Notes under the pieces: generated by a model | What the model was told of the DNA's origin: nothing | Databases searched by the model: none | Seen by the model: only the letters and a program-made list of their open reading frames with translations | Translations under genes and position numbers: made by a program | Assembly: GCA_033239525.1 (NCBI GenBank) | Contig: BSYO01000008.1 | Span: 16,166,830 to 16,230,829, forward strand | Reading direction: 5' to 3' | From: Nepenthes gracilis | Taxonomy: Eukaryota > Streptophyta > Magnoliopsida > Caryophyllales > Nepenthaceae | Length of the DNA stretch: 64,000 nucleotides | Shown here: piece after piece, positions 30,931 through 43,199 of the stretch | How the letters are laid out: every line of letters begins with the position of its first letter | How positions within the stretch are numbered: the stretch's first letter is position 1

Positions 30931-33900
30931 AATTATGATTTAAAGATTTGTCGTAGTTGTGCCTTTTCTTTTATAAGGCATTCTCCCATTGTGTTTTTCC
31001 TCTGAAAGGTTTTAACGAGACAATCATAATGCATTTGGTTATTTACAAGGTTTTCCTTTGCCATGGGTTTTTTTTCAATTAGGGTTTCCTTTGTAAAGTT
31101 TTATAAGGTATATTCTTTATACTTAATCATCTAAGAGAGAGTGTTATGAATTTATCATTTAGGATTGGTAACCACTTGTTTTCCACCTCTTGAAATTTCT
31201 CACATCTTATGATTTGTCGATAACAATATTATATTTTTATTTATCTGCATTATCGAATTCTTTTATCTTTTATTGTATTACTATTATGCCTATATTTTCT
31301 CTTCATTATAATCTTCATTTATCCTCCTTAACTTCCTAACTCTATAAAATGATGCTTGAAGAAAATAATATATACATAAGTCCAAAAGAAGGAAAAAAAT
31401 ATTGATAAAAATAGAACAATATTATTAGTTCCCAAAGAATTACCTCTAACTCTTGAAAAGTTAGTTTTCTACTACTCATATTCATGTTTTAGTATTTGTT
31501 TCATCATACTTTATTTATAACAAATTTATAATTATGGGTTTCGTTTTTTCAATCTAACATTAATTTGTACCCTGAGAATTATCACGGTCCCATTTTTGGC
31601 TGTAAAAATTAACTGTGTGGCATCAATACTTCCCCAAATCAAAGACAACATGACTTAGTTTAGGGATCCTATATTTCATGTTATATACTTAGTCACACGA
31701 TATTAGTAAGTCAAATCCCTCTAAACAAGTTCCTCATTAAATACAATGACTTCGAGAGTTCTATATCTCTCAATCATGAAGCTATCATTATATTGATTGA
31801 TTCTTAATGTTTGTGTAAGATACCGATTCCTAGAATATAATAATTCTAGTAATCAAGTTAATATAATTAAGTTTATGAGGAATGGATTAAGAAAAAATGG
31901 AGAATTGATCATAGTTGAGGAAAATAAGGGTTGTGCTCGTTACAAGCTCGAGCCCAACAGAGGACGTCAATTCTAATAGCTACTGGGCTTGCCGCAGGCT
32001 CCAGCGAGTTGGAGGGTGCCAATTCCAGTGTGGTTGCACCTGAAGCGCACACGCTCGAGCACAAGTCTGAAAGTTTTTCACTGCCTTACAGTTTTGTGAT
32101 TTTTAAGGGAGAAAAGGGAGAGAGGATGGGGCACGACGAGCAGAGCAGCAGAGAGAGAGAAGAGGAAAAAAAGGAAGGGAAGGGGATTCCAACGATTTTC
32201 GATTCGATCAGAGTAAGAAAAATAATAAATCAGGTTGAGATAAGTGTACCATAAACTCTGTCTTTCTTTATTGTTAATTTTAGCTATCTCCTTTTTGGTA
32301 TTATTATTCTAAAACCCTCATCTTCTAAGATTTATCATGTAAAATCACATGTTTTCTAATTCTCTCATGAATTTATGATTAATTTGCATGTTTAAATATG
32401 AGTGTTATGATTTATGAGTTTGATTTCATTGTATAGCCCATGTTTCATATTCGAATCCGTTCCCAACGTTTTCTCTCAAACTCTAACTCAAAAATTAAAG
32501 GTATAATTCATGTGGATTTTGAGTTATGGGATGAAAACATTCTGTTATGAATTATTTAAACTTATTAAACGATTTTATCTAAAATTTTGTTAAAAGTTAT
32601 ATTGTTTAAAATTATTGAGAACTCTAAAGCTATCTGGAAGATTCAATTATGGGAAGTTAAAGTGGCCCTCAAAGAATGATGAATTAAGACTAAGAAATAA
32701 GAAATAAAATTCCCAAATTAAGTTAAAATTAGTAAGAAATTGGACTAAGGATTGATTTTCAACGGGTAACATTCTCTAATATGCCATTACTATTATAATA
32801 GAAACTTAAGGATTATTCTGACTGCGTATAGTAGCAGGTAATGTTTCTTACTAAGCCTTAAAATGTTACAGTGGTAATCGATGATAACTCCGTTCATTGA
32901 GTTATGTGTGGTCCGCCTTCTTTAGGGCGTTACCATGGAGAACAAGAGTTAAGAATTCATAATCATCATATCCTCAAGATGTAAATAAAGAGAAAATATA
33001 TGATCATCCTGACTTTGAGATGTAAATAAAGAAGGAATAATAATTAAGGTATTTGATTGTGTGGAGTAAATATAATCTATCATTGATTATTCACTCTCTT
33101 AACTGATAAGGCCTATTAACCTTAATCCCTTAAGATAATAAAAGAATTATTCTAAAAAAAAAGTAAGTTTTAAGCAATCCCATGATTTCAGCATATTTTT
33201 CTGGTTAAAGACAAATGATGAAGATATAACTTAAGGAAAAGATAGAATAAACAGATATAACATTTGACCACAAACCATATTTATGCATCGTTTCATGCTC
33301 TTGCATCATACATATGTATATTTGATTCCTTCTTTCTTCGATATCTCTCTTTCTTTATAAATATATATATGTTTTATATGCAAAATTGTATGTATTTGTT
33401 ATTATAATACCTTACTAAGCAATTGGCTCACCCATTATTGTTTTTCTGTCTATCCCTTTCAGATGGTACCAATGAGCCGATACCTAATGAAAAGAGTAAA
33501 GGTAGGGAAAAACTAAAGCAAGGTTGTTGGACCTCGAAGACTTAAAAGTTTTGGATGTGTTAATGTAATGTGAATGTAAATGACTAATATTTGGATAAAT
33601 GTTGTGTATTAGATTATAGTATTGCATGATGTAAAATTATTATAGATTTTTATTATACTTTCGGGGTTTGTTTGTGGTTATAGTTATACTTCCATAGGTT
33701 TGATTTTGAATTTGTATAGATTCCTAGATAGCATCTTTCATTAGATCCAATATAGTAGTTGAGATTGCTGTGTTAGAGTCATAAATAAAGTGGCATTTGA
33801 TTGTGATTCTGTGAATGTGTTATGGTTGAAAATTTGAGATCTATGTATTTATATGTATTATACAGGGTTTATTATTTAGGTTATATGTATGGTTATTATC

Positions 33901-35899
33901 CATATTCAAGAAAAATTCTGTCAAATTTTTTGTAAAAATTAATATAATTATAATTATAAGATAATTTGGTCAAATATGATTATTGATGGAAGGTCATAGA
34001 TGATAATGACCTATTCCATTACAGTTTTGCTTATCTTTAAGTTGACACTTAAACCATGGATAGGTTCTTATTTCTCACAAGAGGCTTGCTTGTATGGCAT
34101 CATCATAAGTCATTTCGTTACTTGGAACACTAGTGCTTTAGTCTATCATGGAAAACTCACTAATTTGCTAGTCCACTGTCTTCAACAACCACAAACTTAG
34201 GTATCATGTCCAATAATGGTTCCCAACACCCATGAAAGCAACATGCATCTTCACACATCTTACTCACCCTCGCATTTGTCAACCCTTGAGCATCGACAAG
34301 TATTGTACTCGACAACCATGACATCAATCTCAAGTAACACGTCGTTGACTCGTTCTATACTTATAGTGTCATGAGCATAATTGGGCTCTGGACTCTCAGC
34401 TAACTCTCACCTTAAAAAAGTCATCCCTCAAGTATGACATACCAATCACGTTAGAATGTAGCTGAGAGTCTAAAACTTCCCTCCCAAACCAAATCCGTGT
34501 CATTGAGGCTTTCACTCTCTGTCGGTTAGTGTCCATTAGGCAGTTACCTTTTAGAGACTCTTGATCATGATTACAATATCTCGATAGCTTGTCCCACGTA
34601 CAATGCAATTCATATAGGTGATGTTTAGTGCCTTGACGAATTATGGCATCCCAATGGTGGAGGAAATTTTGAACTTTATGTTATCTATTGATAATATTAT
34701 TGATTTATTAAATCTACAGAAGTATTTGTTCAGGTATTCAAACTTTTACAACAAAATATCTAATTTTTCTATATCCTCAAATATTCCAACTAAATACACT
34801 CTAATTTATAAAAAAAATTTAACATATGAAAAAAAAAACACTAAAAAATTTATTTAACTTGATTTGATTTTTTTGTTACAATTATGATATGAGTAAGTAA
34901 TCAAATATATAATAAATATACTCAATAAAATTCTTCCTTAGAATTTATAAAACTCAAAATACCCAAATACCATATCAAACTTAACAAATCAAAATTCAAA
35001 TAACATAATATTTACATTGTTTGATAGCGAACATAGTACCTAATTGAATAAATTCTATCTAGGCCCTAATTAAATCAACATAGCAACCTCTCAAATCAAA
35101 TCTAATGAGTAAGGAAGTATAACTAACCAACATTCAAATCATATCAATCTACAATATGTACGAATTTCTATCTAATAATAATATCTCCAAAATAATATAA
35201 ACCATAAATAAATAAATAAACTAAATAAACCTATATAAGCCTTAATATAAATTCAAAACATATCCAAATACAATTAATAAATAAAGCTGTCAAACCCACT
35301 CCATCATAATCTTGAAAATAATTCAAAAGTCCTCTAATATGGAATAGAAAATATAACAAATCATAAGCTTAAACTCAGTCAATACATACATAACAGACAA
35401 ATTATGAGTATAAATCAGATAAAATGACTTAAAGCGTACAAACAAAATGTAAAAATTTAATATGTCCAAATTTTAAACAAGTAATCTAAATTTACGATTT
35501 CATATGCAAAATTTATAATATATATATACGAATATCAAATAATCTAAAGTATATGAAATCGTCAAAAGTTCAAGGTTACAGGATTCCAAAGGATGTAAAT
35601 ATCAAAAATCAGATAAATCTGAATATCGTATCTAAAACCTAAAAAAATTTGAAAAGGCAAATATTTTCAGATAACAAATACGATGTAGATAAAATTTTGA
35701 AAATCCAAATCAAACTAAAATTAAGAATCAAAAATCAAAAGGCCAATTTTAAAGATAGATTACATGTATTTTCGATAACTTTAAACTAAAAAATTACTAA
35801 CTAGACCCGTATGTAGGCTATTTATAAATGACTCTTTATATACGGGGTCAAACGTCGCTTCTTTTGTTACCCGTAGATGATACGTGTAATTCTCAAATA
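30930..35899. other. AT-rich decayed repeat sequence, no gene
   Basis: No conserved coding segment is visible. 31560-33560 includes wording seen in long gypsy LTRs: CTTACTAAGC..TTGGCTCACCCA near 33410 and a matching CTTACTAAGCC near 32850. 35350-35430 has AAGCTTAAACTCAGTCAATAC of the same type in reverse context. 34200-34420 shares scattered words with 200-800. An open frame at 31931-32254 has no recognisable residues. I read the whole span as decayed LTR and other repeat sequence. Confidence 0.45.
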
Positions 35900-36113
35900 T
35901 GTCTGATATATTAATAATTTTAAATATATAGTTCTATTAATTTCTTATAATGGTTCTCAACAAAATATAAATGACGGATTTTATAATAAGTATTTAAAAC
36001 TTTTTTGCTCTATTAAAAGTATAAGTATAAAATTTTTCTACTGAAAGAAAAATACAAATATTTAAAACACCCTATGGGAAAGCATAAATTATATCAAATA
36101 TTAAAATAGAATA
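35900..36113 (-). repeat. 3' LTR of element A, left piece
   Basis: It begins TGTCTGATATATTAA and aligns with 46056-46280 (for example TTAATTTCTTATAATGGTTCT against TTAATTTCTTAAAATGATTCT). It breaks off at 36113 where TGATGCGTAC starts a different LTR. Confidence 0.65.
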
Positions 36114-36479
36114 TGATGCGTACCGAATTTTTGGGTTGTTGTATAAATTAGAAAGTCACCTGATCTTTCATTGCAGATTGAATTGAAGCAGATCAGGTAT
36201 CTATCTCTTTTAACCTAAAATCTATACACCACAACTTATAAATAATAGGTCAAAAGATTGACGGGACTCGCTTTCAGATTTATCCTCTGACGTTCAATTC
36301 AGAAATCTTTCTTAAAAAATGAAAAGATGTAAGGAGGATATAAGAGAATGCGTTAATACATATGATGAGAATTGAGTGTAAATGTATCTGATTGAGGTCG
36401 GTTTAGAAATGCGCTCAACTAGGGGTGGGTTAGAGGTGCACCCAATTGATAAGCAGTTTAGAATGTGCCCAAATGGTGG

Positions 36480-36939
36480 GCAGCTTTGAGGTACCCTCGA
36501 CTGAGGGGCAGCTCCTAGATTAAGGGTATCGAGATTGACGGCATGACGTCTGGATAGCAGATCTCCTAGATGGACGGTATAACCGTTAGAAGGAGGGAAG
36601 GTCTCCTGGAAGGAGGGAGGCTCCTAGATGGAGGGCGCTTGGATGAACGGTATGACGGCTGAATGACAAGTCTTTCGATGGGCGACATAACTTCTGGAAG
36701 GAAGGCAGCTCTTGGATGGAGGGCTCTCAGATGGACGGCATGACGTTTAGATGATAGACCTCTTAGATAGATAGCATGACCCTTGAAAGGAGGTAATGCC
36801 CCCTCGAAGGAGGGCTGCTCCTAAAATGAGGGTGCCGACATGGATGGCATGATATATGGATGGTAGGCCTCCTGGATAGACGGTATGACCCCTGGAAGAA
36901 GGGCGACTCCTGGACGGGGTGGTCCCTAGAAGGAAGGCT
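36480..36939. repeat. G-rich degenerate minisatellite inside the family B LTR (left part)
   Basis: Short degenerate units built from CTCCTGGAAGGAGGG, GATGGACGGTATGAC and CTAGATGGAGGGC alternate for over 400 bp. The pattern resumes after element C at 41268-41560, which shows that C inserted into the repeat array. It lies where the LTR of the right-end relative is not yet G-rich, so the array may be specific to this copy. Confidence 0.7.
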
Positions 36940-38364
36940 TGTAACGACCCGAGCCCGAGTCCCTAAACCCAACTCAAACCGTCCAAGTAGAAAATCTCGA
37001 TTCATCCAAAATTTATCAATTTCACATCATAAATCATAAATTTTAAACAACAATCCAATAAATAAACTCAAAATCATCGAATCACTAAAAATCATCAAAA
37101 CACTAATTGATGATACCATAAATGATCATCATAATTGTATCATTAAATAAACATCTATAATACGAATCATAACTACTTAAAATAGAAATAACATTAATAT
37201 CCATAATATCAACTCCTTATAAATGTAAACCCTATAAATATCTAAAAGTCAATAAACCAACAAATAATCTCAAATCTCTATTATGGAAACCTCAATTTTC
37301 GAGATCACCTCTATCTGGAATCTCTACAGCAATACGCGATCCTTTCTAGCCTAATGTCAACTTGTCTACTCTAAAGTCAATAAAATATAAGAGTAAGCCA
37401 AATACCAAACAAGTAAATATAATTAATAACATCATAATACAAATAAATATCTCAGACAATAATCACAATACAATAAAAATTAAATAAATGTGGCATGCCA
37501 ATGACTGTCAAGACTCAACGATATGCCGTATCTACTACCCAAAAGTTATAAGAATAATTGGATGTCAAGAGTGTAACATGGATTCCCACCAAATCCAATC
37601 ATTAACTCAATTTGAGGTCACAACGGTGCTAGATGATAATAATCTAAACTGTACGAGATACAAAATTTTCATAGACCTTATTCTGTCATAGTAAATCAAA
37701 GGCCGCGTATTTACACCCCCAACAGTTAGATAAGTATCATGAGGTTACTCAATATTCATAGTATCCCTACTACCCTTATAATCCCTCTAAAAATTATACC
37801 CATAGTATACTCATACCATCTATGATACCCATCGCCAATGATATCCCTGATATCATCATTTACGATGGTTACTAAAGTATAAGTATCTCTCTTCAAAATC
37901 AACGACTTTAACCTTTATGATGGAATAAGTATTAGAAAAGTATAGATTACTTCAATGTCTCATGGACTCCCATTTGTCCAGCTACCATAGAGCCTTCACA
38001 CACTCTCCTTTATATATCCATAGAATACCAATAACATTTACACATACGGTCAAAACCAACATAAAGAATCATTCATCACCAAAATAGGAGAAAAATCCAA
38101 GAAACTCTAAATTTTTTGCCAACCGTTTTAAATATCTGATTCGATTATCATCAATTCTCCAGCTGTATCAAATCTTATTTTTAATGCCATAGAATACCCT
38201 TTTATTTCATCGCTACCAAACAAACTCACGATTCTCGTTTATCTAACTATCCAGATTAATTTCACAAAAGTCAATTAAAATAATAATTACTATTACTTTT
38301 CTTCTCAATATATATATACACATAAACATACATTATGTACATTTATTTTTTGTTCAACCAACAC

Positions 38365-38443
38365 ATGTATCCAACACATATAAACACGGGCACACACACA
38401 TCTGTGTGTGTGTGTGCCCGTGTTTATACGAGTTGGATACATA
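38365..38443. repeat. Long near-perfect inverted repeat (hairpin), 36-41 nt arms
   Basis: The arm starting ATGTATCCAACACATATAAA at 38365 is repeated in reverse complement as TTTATACGAGTTGGATACAT ending at 38443. The inner parts are CGGGCACACACACA and TGTGTGTGTGTGCCCG around a two-base loop. Only a few mismatches interrupt it. TA and CA dinucleotide repeats flank it. Confidence 0.85.
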
Positions 38444-39535
38444 TATATATATATATACACACGCACACACACATCCCCCTACAAGAAGTATTGTATATTT
38501 GAAAATTAATATTATTAATTTGACAATATATATACATTGTTATATATATATAAGAGCACCTTTACATACACATACATATAACCCATACATTCAGCAGGCA
38601 CCCATATACATGCATACAAGCACATACATATAGACATGTATACATGTAGATGTATTCACATATGTATATACCCACATATAGGTATAAATATACATGCATA
38701 CACGTATCACTTCTCACCTATATACAAATATGCTATAAACCCATTTTGCTTTATCACCTTCCACATGCATACAGTTCAAATACGCTTTCACTCACTTCGA
38801 CTCTTTCTCTCCTGTTTCGGTTCGCTGCATCAAAATTTTGGGCGACCCAAACAGGGCATTGTGCTTTATTTATCTTCCAACTCAGATTTGCACCAAACCA
38901 AGGAGAAATAAAAAAATCTTGGGATATGATGTGTAAAATATATAATTTGTAACTCCATTGAACAAATTAGTAAGCCCCAATTGGTCATTAAACCCTTAAA
39001 AATGTCGGTACTTTGTTAACAGAGCCATGGCTCTATTTTTGTATTTTCTCTCTCTACAATCAGATTTCCACCGATCACTAAAAAACTGTGGCATGCAAGT
39101 AAGGGAATAATATCAACAATAAAATAGGAAGAATTTATTTTGTGAGATATAAATTTTACTTGCCTCAATTTTCTTGCTTTTCTCCCTGCGACGGTGGTAG
39201 CAGTTTCAATCAATGACGGCCACTTCGACCACAGAGGTGGCAGCTTCGGTCCATATTCACGTTGGCGATTAGCAGCGACAGTGGTGAGGAAGAGAGGCGA
39301 CGACATCAACTACACGACTAGGGTTTAACGAAGGCGAATTCCTTCTTCAATTGCGCGCGCCTCCCTCCCCCAATTCACCGCATTACCACACTAAAATAGT
39401 GAAGGATAAAACGTGCTAGGATTCTGAGTTTCCATCTTCAATGCCGATTTCTTTCCTCCCTTGACTCTCATGTGCTGCCGTGCCTCTCTCGCTCTTCTCC
39501 CTTTCCTTCTTCCCCTTTTCTTTTCCTTCCCCCGT

Positions 39536-39536
39536 A

Positions 39537-39582
<46 letters not shown>
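39536..39582. repeat. (ATT)n microsatellite
   Basis: About 15 ATT units follow a pyrimidine-rich tract and grade into TTG/TTA units to about 39620. No coding meaning. Confidence 0.95.
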
Positions 39583-41267
39583 GTTATTGTTGTTGTTATT
39601 GTTATTGTTATTGTTGTTGTTTGAGTAATTTTTATGGTTGGTATATTTCGTTACCCTATATGATTGTTACTGCATTAACATATATCCGTTCCTGTCCGTT
39701 CTAGCTTCCAGGGATACCACACCTACCGTGAGCTCTCCATCCGCTTGAGCCCAAAATCTCGAAGCCCCGCACTCTCTGTGGGCTCTCCATCCACTCGAAC
39801 CCAAAATCCTGAAGCCCCGCACTTTTCGTGCGCTCTTTACCCGTTCGACCCCAAAAACTCAAACATTGCACTCGTTGTGAGCTCGTCATGAGATCGAGCG
39901 CAAAATTTTGAAAGGGCCCGCTCGATGCTCGTCGCCTCCGCACTCTGTGCCGCGACAACGGGCAACTTTTTTGCATGCGGTTTTTGCGTTATCTATAAAT
40001 ACTTGTCATATAATTTTGAAACCCTAGGACTCTTGGCATACAAGTTTCGTGCCCCACTTGAAAATAATCTTGTTCATACTCCATTGATCTTGCTTCTTTT
40101 GAGAAAATCAAAAGTTACAACTTTGAATTTCATGTTCTAACAAGTTTTCTCTACATTTCTCTTTACCGTTTCAACACTTTCATTCTTCTACCTTCGTTCG
40201 AGATGTCGGTATGCTGAAGAAGGAGACCCGATCGTGTTCGGCAATTCAAGTGGCTGAAGAGAAAAGATTGACGTGAAGACCGGAAGGTGTCTGGTTCTAT
40301 TACCGCGGGCAAATCCAAGAAGTTCATTGGTAGAGATTACAATACGGGAGTAAATCGGCTAGGTTAGCGCGTTGTTACTACCCGGTCTGTAAGTTAATTT
40401 TCATAATGCATTGCTTCCCTAGCCGTTGAAACCCGGAGGGTTTTTCTTGATTACCGTGGGTATCGAGTTTTTTCTTCGTTACCGAAAATCGTGTCTTTTT
40501 TTATTATTCTTTATGATTTTTTATATTTTGCATGCTTGTCATTATCGTTAGTATCTAGGAATAAATATTCTTTATGTATATTAAATATTTAATTTTTATT
40601 GCTTTCACTATTTTTACCGGGGTCAAAATTTGATTATAAAATTTAGGACAAAAAGTCCTTTTTTAATTATTATTATTATTATTATTATTATAAGTAATTA
40701 TTATATTACACATATTATTATATATATAATTTTATATTTATTTATCTCTAATAAGAATATTAATTAATTATCTAATTACCCTTGCAATTATATTTAAATT
40801 TTAGTCTCGATTTTTAATATTTTAATTTATTTTAAATTTAATTATATTTATAGTCAATAAATCCTAATACACTAAAACCCACTAGATAAATATTTATTTA
40901 ATTAGTTTGATTTAAAATTAACTGAATTCACCCATCAATCTAAACTTAAATTAATGAGATAAGTATTAAAACCTAATTCATCGATCCAAATACTCCAAAC
41001 TTATTAGATCCAAATATTTAATATTTACTTAATTTAAATATATACAAGTTTACTCAATAACATAATCCACTAATTAAATTAAACTCGAACTAACAACCCA
41101 AATATCTAAGCCTAATTTAACGGTCCAAATACTCTAAACTCACATTTTAAGCCCAATTATAAAATTTTATATTAAATAATCATTAAAAATAATTAAATAA
41201 TTACTACAACGAATCAGATAATTTATTCTGATAAAATAATAAAATCAAAATTATTTGACATGTTACA

Positions 41268-41560
41268 GGACTTCTGGATGGACGTCGCTGGAAGGAGGGC
41301 TTCTAGAAGGGGGTCACCTTGGACAGAGGGCTCCCTGGAAGGAGCGCTCTTTGATGGAAGGTGCCTGAAAGGAGAGTTTCCTAGATGGAAGACGCCTGGA
41401 ATAAGTGAGGGCCTCTCCTAGGGAGGAGGACGGTCACGGTCCCTTCCAAGGAGGAAAAGAGGGCCTCTCCCTGGGAGATGCCTCTTCTCTAAGAGGAAGA
41501 AGAGGATAGGATTCTTTACAGGGAGGGCGAAGGATGACACTCCTGGGATGGAGCCTCTAT
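41268..41560. repeat. G-rich degenerate minisatellite, right part
   Basis: GGACTTCTGGATGGACG, GGAAGGAGGGCTTCTAG and CTCCCTGGAAGGAGC-like units continue the array interrupted at 36939. They become less regular toward 41560. Confidence 0.65.
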
Positions 41561-41851
41561 GACGATTGCAGATTTGCTAAGCCGTCTGGGGCTTGAGAGA
41601 ACTTATTACAACAGCTGACTTTATAGTGTGGTCCGCAAAATGGCTTATCTTGTTTAGGCGATGTGGGACCTTTGATATGTACTTTTATAGATCCGTTAGG
41701 TTAGAATTTCTGGGCTATGCTGTGACCTGTCTTAAACTGTGTTTGTTGGGCCGGTGTCGGTTGGACTACGAGCTGCGCGGGGACTCGTTTAGGCTGAGCG
41801 TTTTTCTGTGCGCCTCAAGTTGTGCTGGTCCAAATTCTGTCGAACCTATCA

Positions 41852-42667
41852 AAATTTAATTTGAAACACTTATATGGACTATCATGCAACACCAAATATA
41901 CAAATTTTATAATTTTTCTTTATAAATACTTCCATATATAAATATAATATTCTAAAATATTTACTTATTTTATGAAAAATAAATAATTATAAAATTTTGA
42001 TAAAAGCAAACAAATTTTAAAACCTTTGATAAAAATTACATGCATATAATAACATTCAAAATGAAGGTGTAAAAAGTGACATGCAAGAATAGTGAAATAA
42101 AAATCATAAATAAAATCAAAAGATTTACGAAATAGACCAATCAGCAAGCTTAGAAATACTTGTATTTAATATTTGATCAAATAGCCCCATGTCCAAAAGG
42201 CTCAAAAATTTTCTTCCTTCCCTTTTTCTTGTCATTTTCTTCTTCTCTTTTTTTTTTCCTTCTCTTTGCTCTCTCATTCCCACGTAAAAAATGACTGATA
42301 GATTCTAACAGGTTTTTAAATATTTAAATTGGAGTATGAGAGCACGAGAAGTGTCCATCAGGCACCACTCGAAATTTTAAGTGTGTATGAGCATCACATC
42401 AAATACAACTTAAATACTAGCATTCTACCTTGACCGCGTATGAGAGCTATAATAGGTGCACATTAGTATAAATGCCCAAGAGTCACCCCTTAAGTGTTGC
42501 TCTGCTGCGCAACATATGCATGAGTATAAGACAAGCTCAAATCAGGCATTAGCCTGCTTCTTCAATTAGATTTTTTTTAAATTTTTTTTATTATATAATT
42601 AATTTTTAAGTTGACCAATGTATATAATAATAATTTCATAAATCATAAATGGAAGTCAGGCCTTACA
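41852..42667 (-). repeat. 3' LTR of element A, right piece
   Basis: It aligns with about 46285-47079, for example AAATATACAAATTTTAT against AAATATACAAGTTTTAT and ACCTTTGATAAAAATTACAT against ACTTTTGGTAAAAATTACAT. It ends GGCCTTACA at 42667, which is TGTAAGGCC on the minus strand. The adjoining minus-strand purine run AAAAAGAGGAGAGTT is the polypurine tract. Confidence 0.7.
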
Positions 42668-43199
42668 ACTCTCCTCTTTTTATAAAATTTTATCCTCAAA
42701 AATTACATATCTTAATAAGAAAAAAATAATGATACTTATTTTCAATATTTTCTTCGTGTTACCAAGTCACTTCCTCGAAGGAATAATTCCTTCAAAGCAC
42801 CTTAAATAAAAAATCACATTGGTATGCAAGATCTGAACTCTTTTTTCCAAAATTTAATTTGAAACTTTAATAAATTAAAAATTATTATCAATCTACAATG
42901 GTTTATATTGTATAATACGCAAGGGGTAGAGCACTTACTTTTGCAACATGAAAATATAGAAAATATCATGACAATTTATTAAACAAAGAGGTAATGCTAG
43001 CCTATAAGCCACATCTCAGACTTACTGTAATATGTCAAATAGCCTAACGAATCTTGGTTTTAATTTCATTTTCATCCAAATCTTGATATCATTTTCCTTG
43101 GATATATATTCAGAAATACATAACCATCCACCTTGAAGTTCAATTCCAATATCTAACGATTAGCATAGCTCTTCTTATGATTTTAACAAATTATCAAAT

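Larger units (their letters stand above)
36940..41267 (+). mobile_element. LTR-like element C (TGTAACGACCC...TGTTACA), 4.3 kb
   Basis: It begins TGTAACGACCCGAGCC and ends GACATGTTACA. The start resembles the solo LTR at 13531 (TGTCACGACCC), and both have a (TTA)n run in a comparable position after a pyrimidine-rich tract. No coding domain is visible. Flanks are the same minisatellite; AGGCT and GGACT at the edges are only loosely alike. It is longer than the 13531 copy, and 39690-40480 inside it (with a CTATAAATAC TATA-like box near 39992) may be a further insertion. Confidence 0.5.
36114..41851 (-). mobile_element. Solo LTR of a Tat-like element (family B), itself split by element C
   Basis: On the plus strand the block starts TGATGCGTACC and ends CGAACCTATCA, giving TGAT..ATCA ends. 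Its first 220 bp match the LTR at 63342 onward (AAAAGATTGACGGGACTC against AAAAGATTGAAAGGACTC, then CAATTCAGAAATCTTTCTT against CAAATCAGTAATCTTTCTT). Without the insertion at 36940-41267 it is about 1.4 kb. No internal region is present. It interrupts the 3' LTR of element A. Confidence 0.6.

Noticed and set aside
31931..32254. 107-codon plus-strand frame
   Set aside because: No recognisable motif, low-complexity Glu/Lys end, and it lies in decayed LTR-like sequence.
38406..38952. Overlapping frames rich in Tyr, His, Thr and Ile
   Set aside because: They follow CA/TA microsatellites and carry no conserved residues.
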